A program made the position numbers and the translations under genes. The notes under the pieces are model-generated. The model saw only the letters and a program-made list of their open reading frames with translations. It had not been told where the DNA came from and made no database searches. Of a DNA stretch of 20,463 nucleotides, positions 13,598 to 20,463 are shown one piece after another. Source of the stretch: RUG14199 sp045535205 (GTDB taxonomy: Bacteria; Bacillota; Clostridia; Oscillospirales; CAG-272); the NCBI GenBank assembly GCA_045535205.1, contig JAZSLF010000140.1:1-20463 (forward strand). Direction: 5' to 3'. Position 1 is the first letter of the stretch. Every line of letters starts with the position of its first letter.

Positions 13598-14395
13598 TTA
13601 TTTTACAAGTTTTTTCGTTTTTTCATAGGCGGAGGTTACGGCAGAAGCGACTGTGCTTCTGAATTTTCCGTTTTCAAGAGCCAATACACCTTCGATGGTT
13701 GTTCCTCCGGGGGAGCAGACCTCGTCTTTAAGCTGTTCGGGATGCTTGTCTGTCAGCATTGTATATGCCGCACTTCCCATAACTGTCTGCTTTGCATAGG
13801 CGAGAGCTTTGCCACGGGGAAGCCCTGCGGCAACTGCACCGTCGGCAAGTGCTTCGATAAACATAAATACAAATGCAGGACCGCAGCCCGAAAGAGCCGC
13901 TGCCGCATCTATCTGATATTCCGGAATACGGTCTGTCTTTCCCGCCTTTGACATAAGAGTGAGAAATCCTTTTTCTTCGTCTGCATTCACTCCGTCATAA
14001 AGGCAATAAAGGATCATGCCCTCTCCTGCCATGGCGGGAGTGTTGGGCATTATTCTGATTATTTTTTCGGCTTCGGAAAATCTGTTGAGACTCAAAAGGT
14101 CAATGCCTGCCGCCATGGAAACAAGAACGGCGTCCGAAGGAATATCTTCCTTTATTTCTTCAAGCAGACTCAAAATAATATTCGGCTTTACTGCCAAAAA
14201 GATATAGTCACAGCTTTCGCAAAGATCTTTAAGTGAAAGGACCTTGCCGCCTATGTATGAAGAGAGGGCATTTGCCTTTTCTTCGTTGATGTCATAAAGA
14301 GCTATCTTCTCACCGCCGACAGCCTTTGCCGCCGCAACAGCGAGAGCAGAGCCCATATTTCCCGTTCCGATAAATCCTGCAATATGCTTTTTCAT
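13598..14395 (-). CDS. proC: Pyrroline-5-carboxylate reductase
   Basis: A 265-residue enzyme for the last step of proline synthesis, reducing pyrroline-5-carboxylate with NAD(P)H. Start chosen at the ATG at 14393-14395: AGAGGA lies just upstream, and the protein then begins MKKHIAGFIGTGNMGSAL with the Rossmann GxGxMG at the correct place. An in-frame start 15 codons earlier would run into the hairpin array. Further marks are FLAVKPNI, the IRIMPNTPA stretch and the C-terminal ALSGCGPAF ... SPGGTTIEGVLALE signature that shapes the active site. Normal length. It is third in proB-proA-proC, separated from proA by 109 bp that hold two perfect hairpins, which may lower or buffer its expression relative to proBA. 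Confidence 0.95.
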   Translation of the reverse strand: MKKHIAGFIGTGNMGSALAVAAAKAVGGEKIALYDINEEKANALSSYIGGKVLSLKDLCESCDYIFLAVKPNIILSLLEEIKEDIPSDAVLVSMAAGIDLLSLNRFSEAEKIIRIMPNTPAMAGEGMILYCLYDGVNADEEKGFLTLMSKAGKTDRIPEYQIDAAAALSGCGPAFVFMFIEALADGAVAAGLPRGKALAYAKQTVMGSAAYTMLTDKHPEQLKDEVCSPGGTTIEGVLALENGKFRSTVASAVTSAYEKTKKLVK

Positions 14396-14413
14396 AAAAA
14401 TTCCTCTGATGAA

Positions 14414-14506
14414 GAGTTTTGCACCGCAAAACTCAACCATTTCTTTTATCTCTTCTCTTTTCTCTCTTATCTCTTATCTGATCTCAAACGGACCCCGTTT
14501 GAGATC
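14414..14506. repeat. Hairpin pair joined by a repetitive purine/pyrimidine spacer between proA and proC
   Basis: GAGTTTTGC-ACC-GCAAAACTC (14414-14434) and a 12-bp stem, GATCTCAAACGG (14480-14491) with CCGTTTGAGATC (14495-14506), both have the same 3-nt loop ACC. They are joined by about 43 bp that are almost pure pyrimidine on the plus strand (purine on the mRNA strand), with a 7-bp repeat, TCTCTTA. The second hairpin begins at the proA stop codon. Confidence 0.85.
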
Positions 14507-15764
14507 ACCTCACCGTCCCGTTTCCTGTTATAACGTACTTGTAAGCACACAGCTCCTCAAGACCCATAGGACCTCTTGCGTGAAGCTTCTGAGTGGAAAT
14601 ACCCATTTCACAGCCGAGCCCGAACTCACCGCCGTCGGTAAAACGGGTCGAAGCGTTTACGTAAACTGCGGCGCTGTCAACGTTCAATGTGAAGTATTTT
14701 TGTGCATCACAGTCATCGGAAATTATGGCGTCGCTGTGTCCCGTAGAATGCTCTCCGATGTGTGAAACGGCTTCTTCAACGGAGGAAACTGTTCTGACAG
14801 CTAAAATGTAGTCGAGAAATTCCGTGTCAAAATCCGTATCATCTGCCGCTTTTCCGTATTTTGAAAAATCAAGAGCCTTTTTGTCCATGCGAAGCTCAAC
14901 AGCGGGAAGACCCTCTGCTTCTCTGTCTGTAACAAGAGCCTTTTCGAGCATAGGTATAAATTTTTCCGAAATGTCTTCGTGAATGACACAGACCTCCGCC
15001 GCATTACATACGGAGGGGCGGCTTGTTTTTGCATTCACAAGTATTTTTGTTGCTTTATCAAGGTCAGCCGCCTTGTCAACGTAAATATGGCAAATGCCCG
15101 TTCCCGTTTCAATGCAGGGTACTATAGCATTTTCTATACAGCTTTTTATAAGTCCCTTGCCTCCTCTGGGGATAAGCAGGTCGATGTAGCCTACGGCACG
15201 CATCATTTCAGCGGCACTTTCTCTCGTCGTATCCTCAACGAGCATTACGGCATCTCTCGGAAGTCCCGCAGCCTCAAGACCCTTTTGCAAAGCACTCACT
15301 ATAGCGGCGGCACTTCTGTGTGCCTCCTTGCCGCAACGGAGCAGACAGGCGTTTCCGCTTTTTACCGCAAGTGCGGCGGCATCTGACGTAACGTTGGGAC
15401 GGCTCTCGTATATTATTGCGATAACGCCCATGGGTACTGATACCTTATTGATTACAAGACCGTTCGGCTGAGTATGTGAGGACAGAAGCCTTCCGACAGG
15501 GTCGGGAAGTGCTGTAACGTCTTCAATGCCCTTTGCCATTCCTTTTATACGGTCTTCGCTGAGCATAAGTCTGTCAAGCATTACCTCTGATATTTTACCC
15601 TTTGCCGCTTCCATATCCTCACGGTTTGCGGCAAGAATACTTTCTGTTTCCGAAATAACGGCCCATGCCATTTTCAAAAGAGCCTCGTTTTTCTTTTCTG
15701 TGTCGGCACATACGATTTTTTTCGATGCCGCCTTCACCTTTTTCATTATTTCAAGTGTTGTCAT
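14505..15764 (-). CDS. proA: Gamma-glutamyl phosphate reductase
   Basis: A 419-residue NADPH-dependent enzyme that converts gamma-glutamyl phosphate to glutamate semialdehyde in proline synthesis. It has the aldehyde-dehydrogenase fold: VPMGVIAIIYESRPNVT for cofactor binding, LLIPRGG, the catalytic Cys253 in SRPSVCNAAE, and the C-terminal FTDGGEFGLGCEMGIST ... RGPMGLEELCAYKY block. Full length. The ATG overlaps the proB stop by 4 nt (ATGA), a standard coupling that keeps the kinase and the reductase in step, since the acyl-phosphate intermediate is unstable. Its 3' end runs directly into the 12-bp hairpin described separately. Confidence 0.96.
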   Translation of the reverse strand: MTTLEIMKKVKAASKKIVCADTEKKNEALLKMAWAVISETESILAANREDMEAAKGKISEVMLDRLMLSEDRIKGMAKGIEDVTALPDPVGRLLSSHTQPNGLVINKVSVPMGVIAIIYESRPNVTSDAAALAVKSGNACLLRCGKEAHRSAAAIVSALQKGLEAAGLPRDAVMLVEDTTRESAAEMMRAVGYIDLLIPRGGKGLIKSCIENAIVPCIETGTGICHIYVDKAADLDKATKILVNAKTSRPSVCNAAEVCVIHEDISEKFIPMLEKALVTDREAEGLPAVELRMDKKALDFSKYGKAADDTDFDTEFLDYILAVRTVSSVEEAVSHIGEHSTGHSDAIISDDCDAQKYFTLNVDSAAVYVNASTRFTDGGEFGLGCEMGISTQKLHARGPMGLEELCAYKYVITGNGTVR

Positions 15765-16540
15765 TTTTCTTTTCCCTTATTTCCCAAAAATCTTGTGCCC
15801 ACGTTTTCTCCGTCAATAATACTGTAGAGCACGTAGGGGTCGGCTCCGTTTGTTATGACCATGTCACAGCCTGCCGCCGTTGCGATCTCTGCCGCATGAA
15901 GCTTCGTTGCCATGCCGCCTGTACCGACTCCCGATGCAGTTCCGCCTCCGAGGGCGATTATTTCCTCCGTCAGCTCATTGACAACTGAAATAAGCTTTGC
16001 CTCGGGGTCAATGTGCGGGTCAGCTGTGTAGAGCCCGTCAATGTCGGAAAGAAGAACGAGCAGATCAGCCTGTACGTTTTCCGCAACTACAGCCGCCAGC
16101 GTGTCGTTGTCTCCGAATACAAGCTCCTTTGTTGCAACAGAGTCGTTTTCGTTCATTACGGGAAGAACGTTCAGCTCAAGAAGACGGTCCATTGTTGCTA
16201 TGAAGTTTGAACGTCTTTCCTCGTTCTGTATGTCCTCCGCAGTCAGAAGTATCTGTGCTACGGTGTGATTGTATTCCGAAAAAAGCTTGTCGTAGGTGTA
16301 CATAAGCTCACATTGACCGACAGCTGCCGCCGCCTGTTTAAGAGAAAGCTCTGTGGGACGGCTGCTGAGAGACAGCTTTCCCATGCCCATTCCGACTGCA
16401 CCGGAGGATACTAAGATTATCTGATGCCCCGCATTTTTTATGTCGCTGAGAACACGGCAAAGCTTTTCCATTATCCTTATATTTATATGTCCCGTATTGT
16501 ATGCGAGCGTGGAGGTGCCCACCTTAACGACTATTCTCAT
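15761..16540 (-). CDS. proB: Glutamate 5-kinase, short form without PUA domain
   Basis: A 259-residue amino-acid kinase that phosphorylates glutamate, the first and usually feedback-controlled step to proline. Motifs: VVKVGTSTL at the N-terminus, LVSSGAVGMG, NENDSVATKE with FGDNDTLAA, LLSDIDGLYTADP and GTGGMATKLHAA near the end. The protein stops after the kinase domain, so it lacks the C-terminal PUA domain (about 100 residues) of the 367-residue E. coli type; short forms are known in Firmicutes. The start ATG has only a weak ribosome site (AGAAAG), which overlaps a degenerate CIRCE-like sequence. A good promoter lies at 16623-16651. No T-box leader is seen. Confidence 0.94.
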   Translation of the reverse strand: MRIVVKVGTSTLAYNTGHINIRIMEKLCRVLSDIKNAGHQIILVSSGAVGMGMGKLSLSSRPTELSLKQAAAAVGQCELMYTYDKLFSEYNHTVAQILLTAEDIQNEERRSNFIATMDRLLELNVLPVMNENDSVATKELVFGDNDTLAAVVAENVQADLLVLLSDIDGLYTADPHIDPEAKLISVVNELTEEIIALGGGTASGVGTGGMATKLHAAEIATAAGCDMVITNGADPYVLYSIIDGENVGTRFLGNKGKEK

Positions 16541-16544
16541 AATA

Positions 16545-16571
16545 TTAGCACTTTCTTTTGGTTATTGCTGA
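16545..16571. promoter_or_regulatory. Degenerate CIRCE-like inverted repeat just upstream of proB
   Basis: TTAGCACTT, nine bases, then TATTGCTGA matches 14 of 18 CIRCE positions (TTAGCACTC-N9-GAGTGCTAA). It lies in the proB leader, four bases before its ATG. This could be a weak HrcA site or chance. Confidence 0.3.
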
Positions 16572-16622
16572 TTTTCACAGTAAATCGACAGCTTGTGCCG
16601 TCAAAACTGTTGATTATATATA

Positions 16623-16651
16623 ATTATACTATAGAGCCATAATAAAATCAA
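16623..16651 (-). promoter_or_regulatory. Promoter of proBAC
   Basis: On the minus strand TTGATT (16646-16651) and TATAAT (16623-16628) are separated by 17 bp, giving a leader of about 75 nt. Confidence 0.8.
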
Positions 16652-16760
16652 GTGTTTGGTGTGTATAAATTCAAGGTTTTTTGCCATACTTTAAAACGGG
16701 AAGTTTTAGCACTCTCAAGGGGTGTTTACAAAATATTCACAAAAATATTTGCGTAAATCC

Positions 16761-16789
16761 TTGACAAAACGGCTTAATAATGATAAATT
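16761..16789 (+). promoter_or_regulatory. Promoter of hrcA-grpE-dnaK
   Basis: TTGACA (16761-16766) and TAAATT (16784-16789) are 17 bp apart. The predicted start near 16796 places the CIRCE element in the first 35 transcribed bases. Confidence 0.85.
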
Positions 16790-16802
16790 GTAAGCGTAAG
16801 TT

Positions 16803-16829
16803 TTAGCACTCAAACAACACAAGTGCTAA
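16803..16829. promoter_or_regulatory. CIRCE operator (HrcA binding site)
   Basis: TTAGCACTC, nine bases, AAGTGCTAA: 17 of 18 positions match the CIRCE consensus. HrcA bound here represses its own operon until heat stress; GroEL-assisted folding of HrcA is the usual sensor. A left half-site, TTAGCACTC, also occurs alone at 16706-16714. Confidence 0.95.
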
Positions 16830-16864
16830 AACGAACAGAAGCAAGCGAAGGGAAGGTGAGAAGA

Positions 16865-17974
16865 ATGAGACACGATATGGGTGAGCTTTCCGAGAGAAAG
16901 AAAATGATACTTAAAGCCATAATCGAAGCACACATCGAGCTTGGCGAGCCTGTGGGCAGTAAGTATATAATGAAGAACAACAATATCAATTATTCTTTCG
17001 CCACCATACGAAACGAAATGGCAGAGCTTGAGGAGATGGGCTATCTTGAACAGCCGCACACCTCAGCGGGAAGAATACCCTCGGAGCTCGGCTACAGATT
17101 TTACGTAGATTCCCTGATTGAAAGCTATGACCTTACGGCAGGTGAGATAGGTGAGCTGAAAAGCTCTCTTGCTCATAAACAGGCAGAGCTTGACCACATT
17201 CTCAACACGGCAATGCAGCTTGCGGCTTCAATGACGAATTATACAGCCCTTGCGGTCAAGCCGAGAATGAAAGGCTTCACCGTTAAAAAATACAACCTTA
17301 TGACCGTTGACGAGTACAATCTTGTTCTTGTAATGGTAATAAGTGCGGGCGGAGTTAAAACGAAGAATATTTTTTCTGAGAGAGCAGTATCTTCCGAGGC
17401 TGCTGAAAGGATGACGGAGCTTCTCAACCGTTATCTTGTGGGAGTAACAAGTGCCGATATAACCCTCAACATTATAATGGAAATAGAAAAACAGATGGGT
17501 GAATACGATTTTCTCGTTTCTCCCATTGTCAAGAGCATTTACGAGGTGATAAACTCCGTCGGCGGCGGAGAGCTGAGACTTGAGGGTGTAAACAAGCTTC
17601 TTTCATATCCTGAGTTTTACGATATGGACAGACTTCAGAATATGCTTACCTTGTTTGAGGATAAGGAGGATCTTTTGGATGCCATTTCGGATGAAACTGC
17701 ACAGGACGGCGAAGGAGAGGTCAGAGTATTCATCGGAAGTGAAAACGTCGTTAAGACCATGGATAATTCCACTCTCATCTTCAAGCCTATAGTACAGAAG
17801 GGAAGAACGGTCGGTGCCATCGGCATCATCGGGCCGACCCGAATGGATTATCCGAGAGTTATCGCCATGATAGATCAGCTTACGGCAGGTATCACGGAGA
17901 TAATGGGAGGGACGGTCAAAGCACTCCCTCCGTCTGACAAGACAAATAATAACGACACACCCAATGGGGAATAA
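16865..17974 (+). CDS. hrcA: Heat-inducible transcription repressor HrcA
   Basis: A 369-residue repressor of class I heat-shock genes. Start chosen at the ATG at 16865, with AAGGTG six bases upstream; the in-frame GTG at 16823 would lie inside CIRCE and is rejected. The N-terminus ELSERKKMILKAIIEAHIELGEPVGSKYI is the winged-helix opening. FATIRNEMAELEEMGYLEQPHTSAGRIPSE-like sequence (broken by the family's conserved Gly) is the recognition part; the following GYRFYVDSL and the C-terminal FIGSENV, GAIGIIGPTRMDY are GAF-like dimer and effector regions. Slightly longer than most homologues because of an Asn/Thr-rich tail. First gene of hrcA-grpE-dnaK, autoregulated through the CIRCE element directly upstream. 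Confidence 0.95.
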   Translation: MRHDMGELSERKKMILKAIIEAHIELGEPVGSKYIMKNNNINYSFATIRNEMAELEEMGYLEQPHTSAGRIPSELGYRFYVDSLIESYDLTAGEIGELKSSLAHKQAELDHILNTAMQLAASMTNYTALAVKPRMKGFTVKKYNLMTVDEYNLVLVMVISAGGVKTKNIFSERAVSSEAAERMTELLNRYLVGVTSADITLNIIMEIEKQMGEYDFLVSPIVKSIYEVINSVGGGELRLEGVNKLLSYPEFYDMDRLQNMLTLFEDKEDLLDAISDETAQDGEGEVRVFIGSENVVKTMDNSTLIFKPIVQKGRTVGAIGIIGPTRMDYPRVIAMIDQLTAGITEIMGGTVKALPPSDKTNNNDTPNGE

Positions 17975-17998
17975 ATAGAATAGAGGTTGAAAACGCTT

Positions 17999-18586
17999 AT
18001 GAACGAGAAGGATAAAAGCGAAATGACAGAAGAAATAAAGGAAGCCTGCGAGACTTCGGAGGAAGCAGCGGAGAATGAAGAAGTCTGTGCGAAAGAAAAG
18101 ACTGACAGAAAAGCAGATAAAAAACTGAAATCAAAAATAACGGCACTTGAAAAAGAGATCGAGGAGCTGAAAAAACAGAATGAAGAAACAAATGATAAGT
18201 ATCTGAGAGTTTCCGCTGAGTATCAGAACTTCAGAGTCAGAAGTCAGAAGGAAAAAGACGGAATTTATTCCGATGCCCTTTCAGACAGCGTAAAGGAGCT
18301 TCTTCCCTTGCTTGACAATCTTGAAAGAGCAGCACAGTTTACCGAAGCAGACAAGGTTGCAGAGGGCCTTGCGATGATACTTAAAACAGTCCCTGAGGTT
18401 CTTTCAAAAATGAAGGTTGAGACCTTCGGTGAAAAGGGAGAGCAGTTCGACCCGAACCTTCACAATGCAGTAATGCATGAAGAGAGTGATGATTACGGCG
18501 AAAACGAAATAACAGACGTATTCCAGAAGGGATACAGAGTTGGAGACAAAATCATCAGATATGCAATGGTAAAGGTTGCTAACTGA
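17999..18586 (+). CDS. grpE: Nucleotide exchange factor GrpE
   Basis: A 195-residue cochaperone that releases ADP from DnaK. Start at the ATG at 17999; a TTG four codons earlier overlaps the ribosome site AGAGG and is unlikely. Residues 1-40 are very acidic and probably disordered. A long coiled coil follows (KITALEKEIEELKKQNEETN, about 46-65), leading to the conserved YLRVSAEYQNFRVRSQKEK segment and the LLPLLDNLERA four-helix part. The C-terminal beta domain that wedges into DnaK ends QKGYRVGDKIIRYAMVKVA, the family signature. It lies 24 bp after hrcA and 71 bp before dnaK on the same strand. Confidence 0.96.
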   Translation: MNEKDKSEMTEEIKEACETSEEAAENEEVCAKEKTDRKADKKLKSKITALEKEIEELKKQNEETNDKYLRVSAEYQNFRVRSQKEKDGIYSDALSDSVKELLPLLDNLERAAQFTEADKVAEGLAMILKTVPEVLSKMKVETFGEKGEQFDPNLHNAVMHEESDDYGENEITDVFQKGYRVGDKIIRYAMVKVAN

Positions 18587-18657
18587 TGTTAATATATATT
18601 AAATTAAAAAAGATAAGCCAAACAAAAATCTAATTACTTAGTTCGGAGGTAAATATC

Positions 18658-20463
18658 ATGGCAAAAATTATTGGTATAGATTTAGGTACAACAAATTCCT
18701 GCGTCGCAGTATTTGAAGGCGGCGAACCCACAGTTATTCCCAATCCCGAAGGCTCCAGAACAACTCCTTCCGTAGTTGCTTTCTCCAAGACAGGTGAAAG
18801 AATGGTAGGTCAGGTTGCAAAGAGACAGGGTATCACAAATCCTGACAGAACAGTCATGAGCATCAAGCGTGAAATGGGTACTGCATACAACGTAGCTATT
18901 GACGGCAAGAACTATACACCTCAGGAAATTTCCGCAATGATCCTTCAGAAGCTGAAGGCTGATGCAGAAGCATACCTCGGTACAACCGTTTCTCAGGCAG
19001 TTATCACAGTTCCCGCATACTTCTCAGATGCACAGCGTCAGGCAACGAAGGATGCAGGTAAGATCGCAGGCCTTGAGGTAATGAGAATTATCAACGAGCC
19101 CACAGCGGCAGCTCTTGCATACGGTATGGATAAGGAAGCTGAACAGAAGATCATGATCTATGACCTTGGCGGCGGTACCTTTGACGTATCTCTCCTTGAA
19201 ATTTCCGACGGCGTGTTTGAAGTTCTTGCAACAGCAGGTAACAACCGTCTCGGCGGTGATGACTTCGACCAGAGAATTATCGACTGGATCGCAGAGACCT
19301 TCAAGACTGAAAACGGCATCGATCTCCGTCAGGATAAGATGGCACTTCAGAGACTCAAGGAAGCAGCTGAAAAGGCTAAGATCGAGCTTTCCGGTATGGC
19401 ATCCACAAATATCAATCTTCCCTTTATCACAGCTGATGCTACAGGCCCCAAGCACTTTGACGCAACTCTCACAAGAGCTAAGTTTGACGAGCTGACACGT
19501 GACCTCGTTCAGAAGACAGTAGAGCCCATGACTCAGGTTCTTCGTGATGCAGGACTCTCCGCTTCTCAGATCGACAAGGTCCTCCTGGTTGGCGGTTCCA
19601 CAAGAATTCCCGCAGTTCAGGAAGCTGTTAAGAAGTTCACGGGCAAGGAACCCTTCAAGGGCATAAACCCCGACGAATGCGTAGCTATCGGTGCTGCAAT
19701 TCAGGGCGGTGTTCTCGGCGGTGACGTTAAGGACCTTCTTCTCCTTGACGTAACTCCTCTGTCTCTCGGTATCGAAACACTCGGCGGCGTATTCAACCGC
19801 ATCATCGACAGAAACACAACTATCCCCGTAAAGAAGAGTCAGGTATATTCCACAGCAGCTGACGGTCAGACCTCTGTTGAGATCCACGTTCTTCAGGGTG
19901 AAAGAGACATGGCGGCAGGCAATACGACTCTCGGCAGATTTAACCTTGACGGTATTCCCGCAGCTCCCCGTGGTGTTCCTCAGATCGAAGTAACCTTCGA
20001 CATCGATGCCAACGGTATCGTAAACGTTTCCGCAAAGGACCTCGGCACAGGCAAGGAACAGCACATCACTATCACGTCTTCCACAAACATGTCCAAGGAA
20101 GACATCGACAGAGCAGTACGTGATGCTGAAAAGTTTGCTGAAGAAGACAAGAAGCAGAAGGAAAGCGTTGAGATCAAGAACCACGCCGACTCCCTTATCT
20201 TCCAGAGCGAAAAGACTCTCTCCGAGATCGGTGACAAGGTAAGTGAAGCTGACAAGGCAGAAGTAGTATCCGCTGTTGAAAGACTCAAGGAAACGGTCAA
20301 GGGCGGTAACACGGACGCTATCAAGGCTGACACGGAAGCTCTTGAAAAGGCGTTCTACGCGCTCAGCGAAAAGCTCTACAAGCAGCAGGGCGCAGGCGCT
20401 CAGGGCTTTGATCCCGGCGCTGCACAGGGCTTTGACCCCAATGCAGGCGCAGGCGGCACGTAC
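18658..20463 (+). CDS. dnaK: Chaperone DnaK (Hsp70), C-terminal end outside window
   Basis: The first 602 codons are present and open to the window edge; only the last few to few dozen residues are missing. The start ATG has GGAGG at a normal distance. The ATPase domain carries IGIDLGTTNSCVAV, the IINEPTAAALAYG segment, IYDLGGGTFDVSLLEI and LVGGSTRIPAVQ. The substrate domain begins after LLLLDVTPLSLGIET. The short segment after REMGT (about residue 75) lacks the roughly 25-residue insert of Gram-negative DnaKs, a mark of monoderm bacteria. The tail is Gly/Gln/Ala-rich with an AQGFDPGA-like repeat (two QGFDP copies). Codon use is strongly biased, implying high expression. dnaJ would be expected next but lies beyond the window. 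Confidence 0.98.
   Translation, partial: MAKIIGIDLGTTNSCVAVFEGGEPTVIPNPEGSRTTPSVVAFSKTGERMVGQVAKRQGITNPDRTVMSIKREMGTAYNVAIDGKNYTPQEISAMILQKLKADAEAYLGTTVSQAVITVPAYFSDAQRQATKDAGKIAGLEVMRIINEPTAAALAYGMDKEAEQKIMIYDLGGGTFDVSLLEISDGVFEVLATAGNNRLGGDDFDQRIIDWIAETFKTENGIDLRQDKMALQRLKEAAEKAKIELSGMASTNINLPFITADATGPKHFDATLTRAKFDELTRDLVQKTVEPMTQVLRDAGLSASQIDKVLLVGGSTRIPAVQEAVKKFTGKEPFKGINPDECVAIGAAIQGGVLGGDVKDLLLLDVTPLSLGIETLGGVFNRIIDRNTTIPVKKSQVYSTAADGQTSVEIHVLQGERDMAAGNTTLGRFNLDGIPAAPRGVPQIEVTFDIDANGIVNVSAKDLGTGKEQHITITSSTNMSKEDIDRAVRDAEKFAEEDKKQKESVEIKNHADSLIFQSEKTLSEIGDKVSEADKAEVVSAVERLKETVKGGNTDAIKADTEALEKAFYALSEKLYKQQGAGAQGFDPGAAQGFDPNAGAGGTY

Noticed and set aside
13443..13628. Small plus-strand open frame
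   Set aside because: It consists of repeat and terminator sequence and runs into the proC 3' end, with no ribosome site.
14396..14440. N-terminal extension of proC by 15 codons
   Set aside because: It would translate part of a perfect hairpin; the ATG at 14393-14395 has AGAGGA and the standard protein start.
16541..16622. T-box or other riboswitch for proB
   Set aside because: The leader is only about 75 nt and lacks the T-box bulge sequence and an antiterminator/terminator pair.
16823..16864. Upstream GTG start for hrcA
   Set aside because: It lies inside the CIRCE operator and has no ribosome site; the ATG at 16865 has AAGGTG and the right N-terminus.
19024..20184. A 386-codon open frame on the minus strand, Cys- and Val-rich
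   Set aside because: It lies fully antisense to dnaK. Long antisense open frames are a known by-product of dnaK's biased codon use, and no start context or protein motif supports it.

Overview
The window looks like chromosome from a low-to-mid GC monoderm Firmicute, most likely a gut Clostridia/Oscillospirales (Ruminococcus-like) lineage. This is inferred from consensus TTGACA/TATAAT promoters with 17-bp spacers, strong GGAGG-type ribosome sites, lipobox lipoproteins, an hrcA-grpE-dnaK operon behind a CIRCE operator, a DUF1292 protein, a Firmicutes-style 6S RNA and a DnaK without the insert found in Gram-negative DnaKs. No phage, integrase, transposase, CRISPR or tRNA genes were seen.

Layout. 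1-1851 (minus): a membrane-anchored non-specific nuclease, the Mn exporter MntP and the start of a TIGR04076-like protein, closely packed. 1951-4836 (plus): a structured leader, dusB, a lipoprotein gene overlapping dusB, and a cysteine desulfurase. 4852-5506: a DUF1292 gene, then a probable 6S RNA with its terminator. 5507-5830: an array of small hairpins separated by AGCTAAAT. 5875-7976 (plus): a perfect-consensus promoter with an 18-bp palindrome in its spacer drives two secreted or surface proteins with YD/RHS-like repeats. 7988-9424: a second hairpin array (spacer CGATATA), a terminator, and a Gfo/Idh/MocA oxidoreductase (minus) whose last 74 bp are exactly duplicated around a 74-bp insert. 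9649-13371 (plus): an amino-acid ABC transporter (binding protein, permease, ATPase) followed by ornithine carbamoyltransferase, behind a promoter flanked by ArgR/AhrC-like boxes. 13373-16540: repeats, terminators and proB-proA-proC (minus). 16761-20463 (plus): hrcA, grpE and dnaK, cut by the window edge.

The middle of the window reads as an arginine/ornithine/proline neighbourhood: the transporter-argF operon appears to be controlled by an arginine repressor, and it converges on the complete glutamate-to-proline pathway. The heat-shock operon is divergent from proB. The shared intergenic region holds one good CIRCE and two degenerate CIRCE-like sequences, one of them next to the proB start.

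The most unusual material is intergenic. Several gaps hold chains of perfect short hairpins, mostly with 3-nt loops, joined by a short constant spacer that differs from locus to locus. Another gap, between the binding protein and the permease, holds about 315 bp of nested hairpins bounded by two identical hairpins. These chains, the 74-bp duplication and the palindromic operator are the main leads. All family assignments are from memory of motifs; no searches were run.
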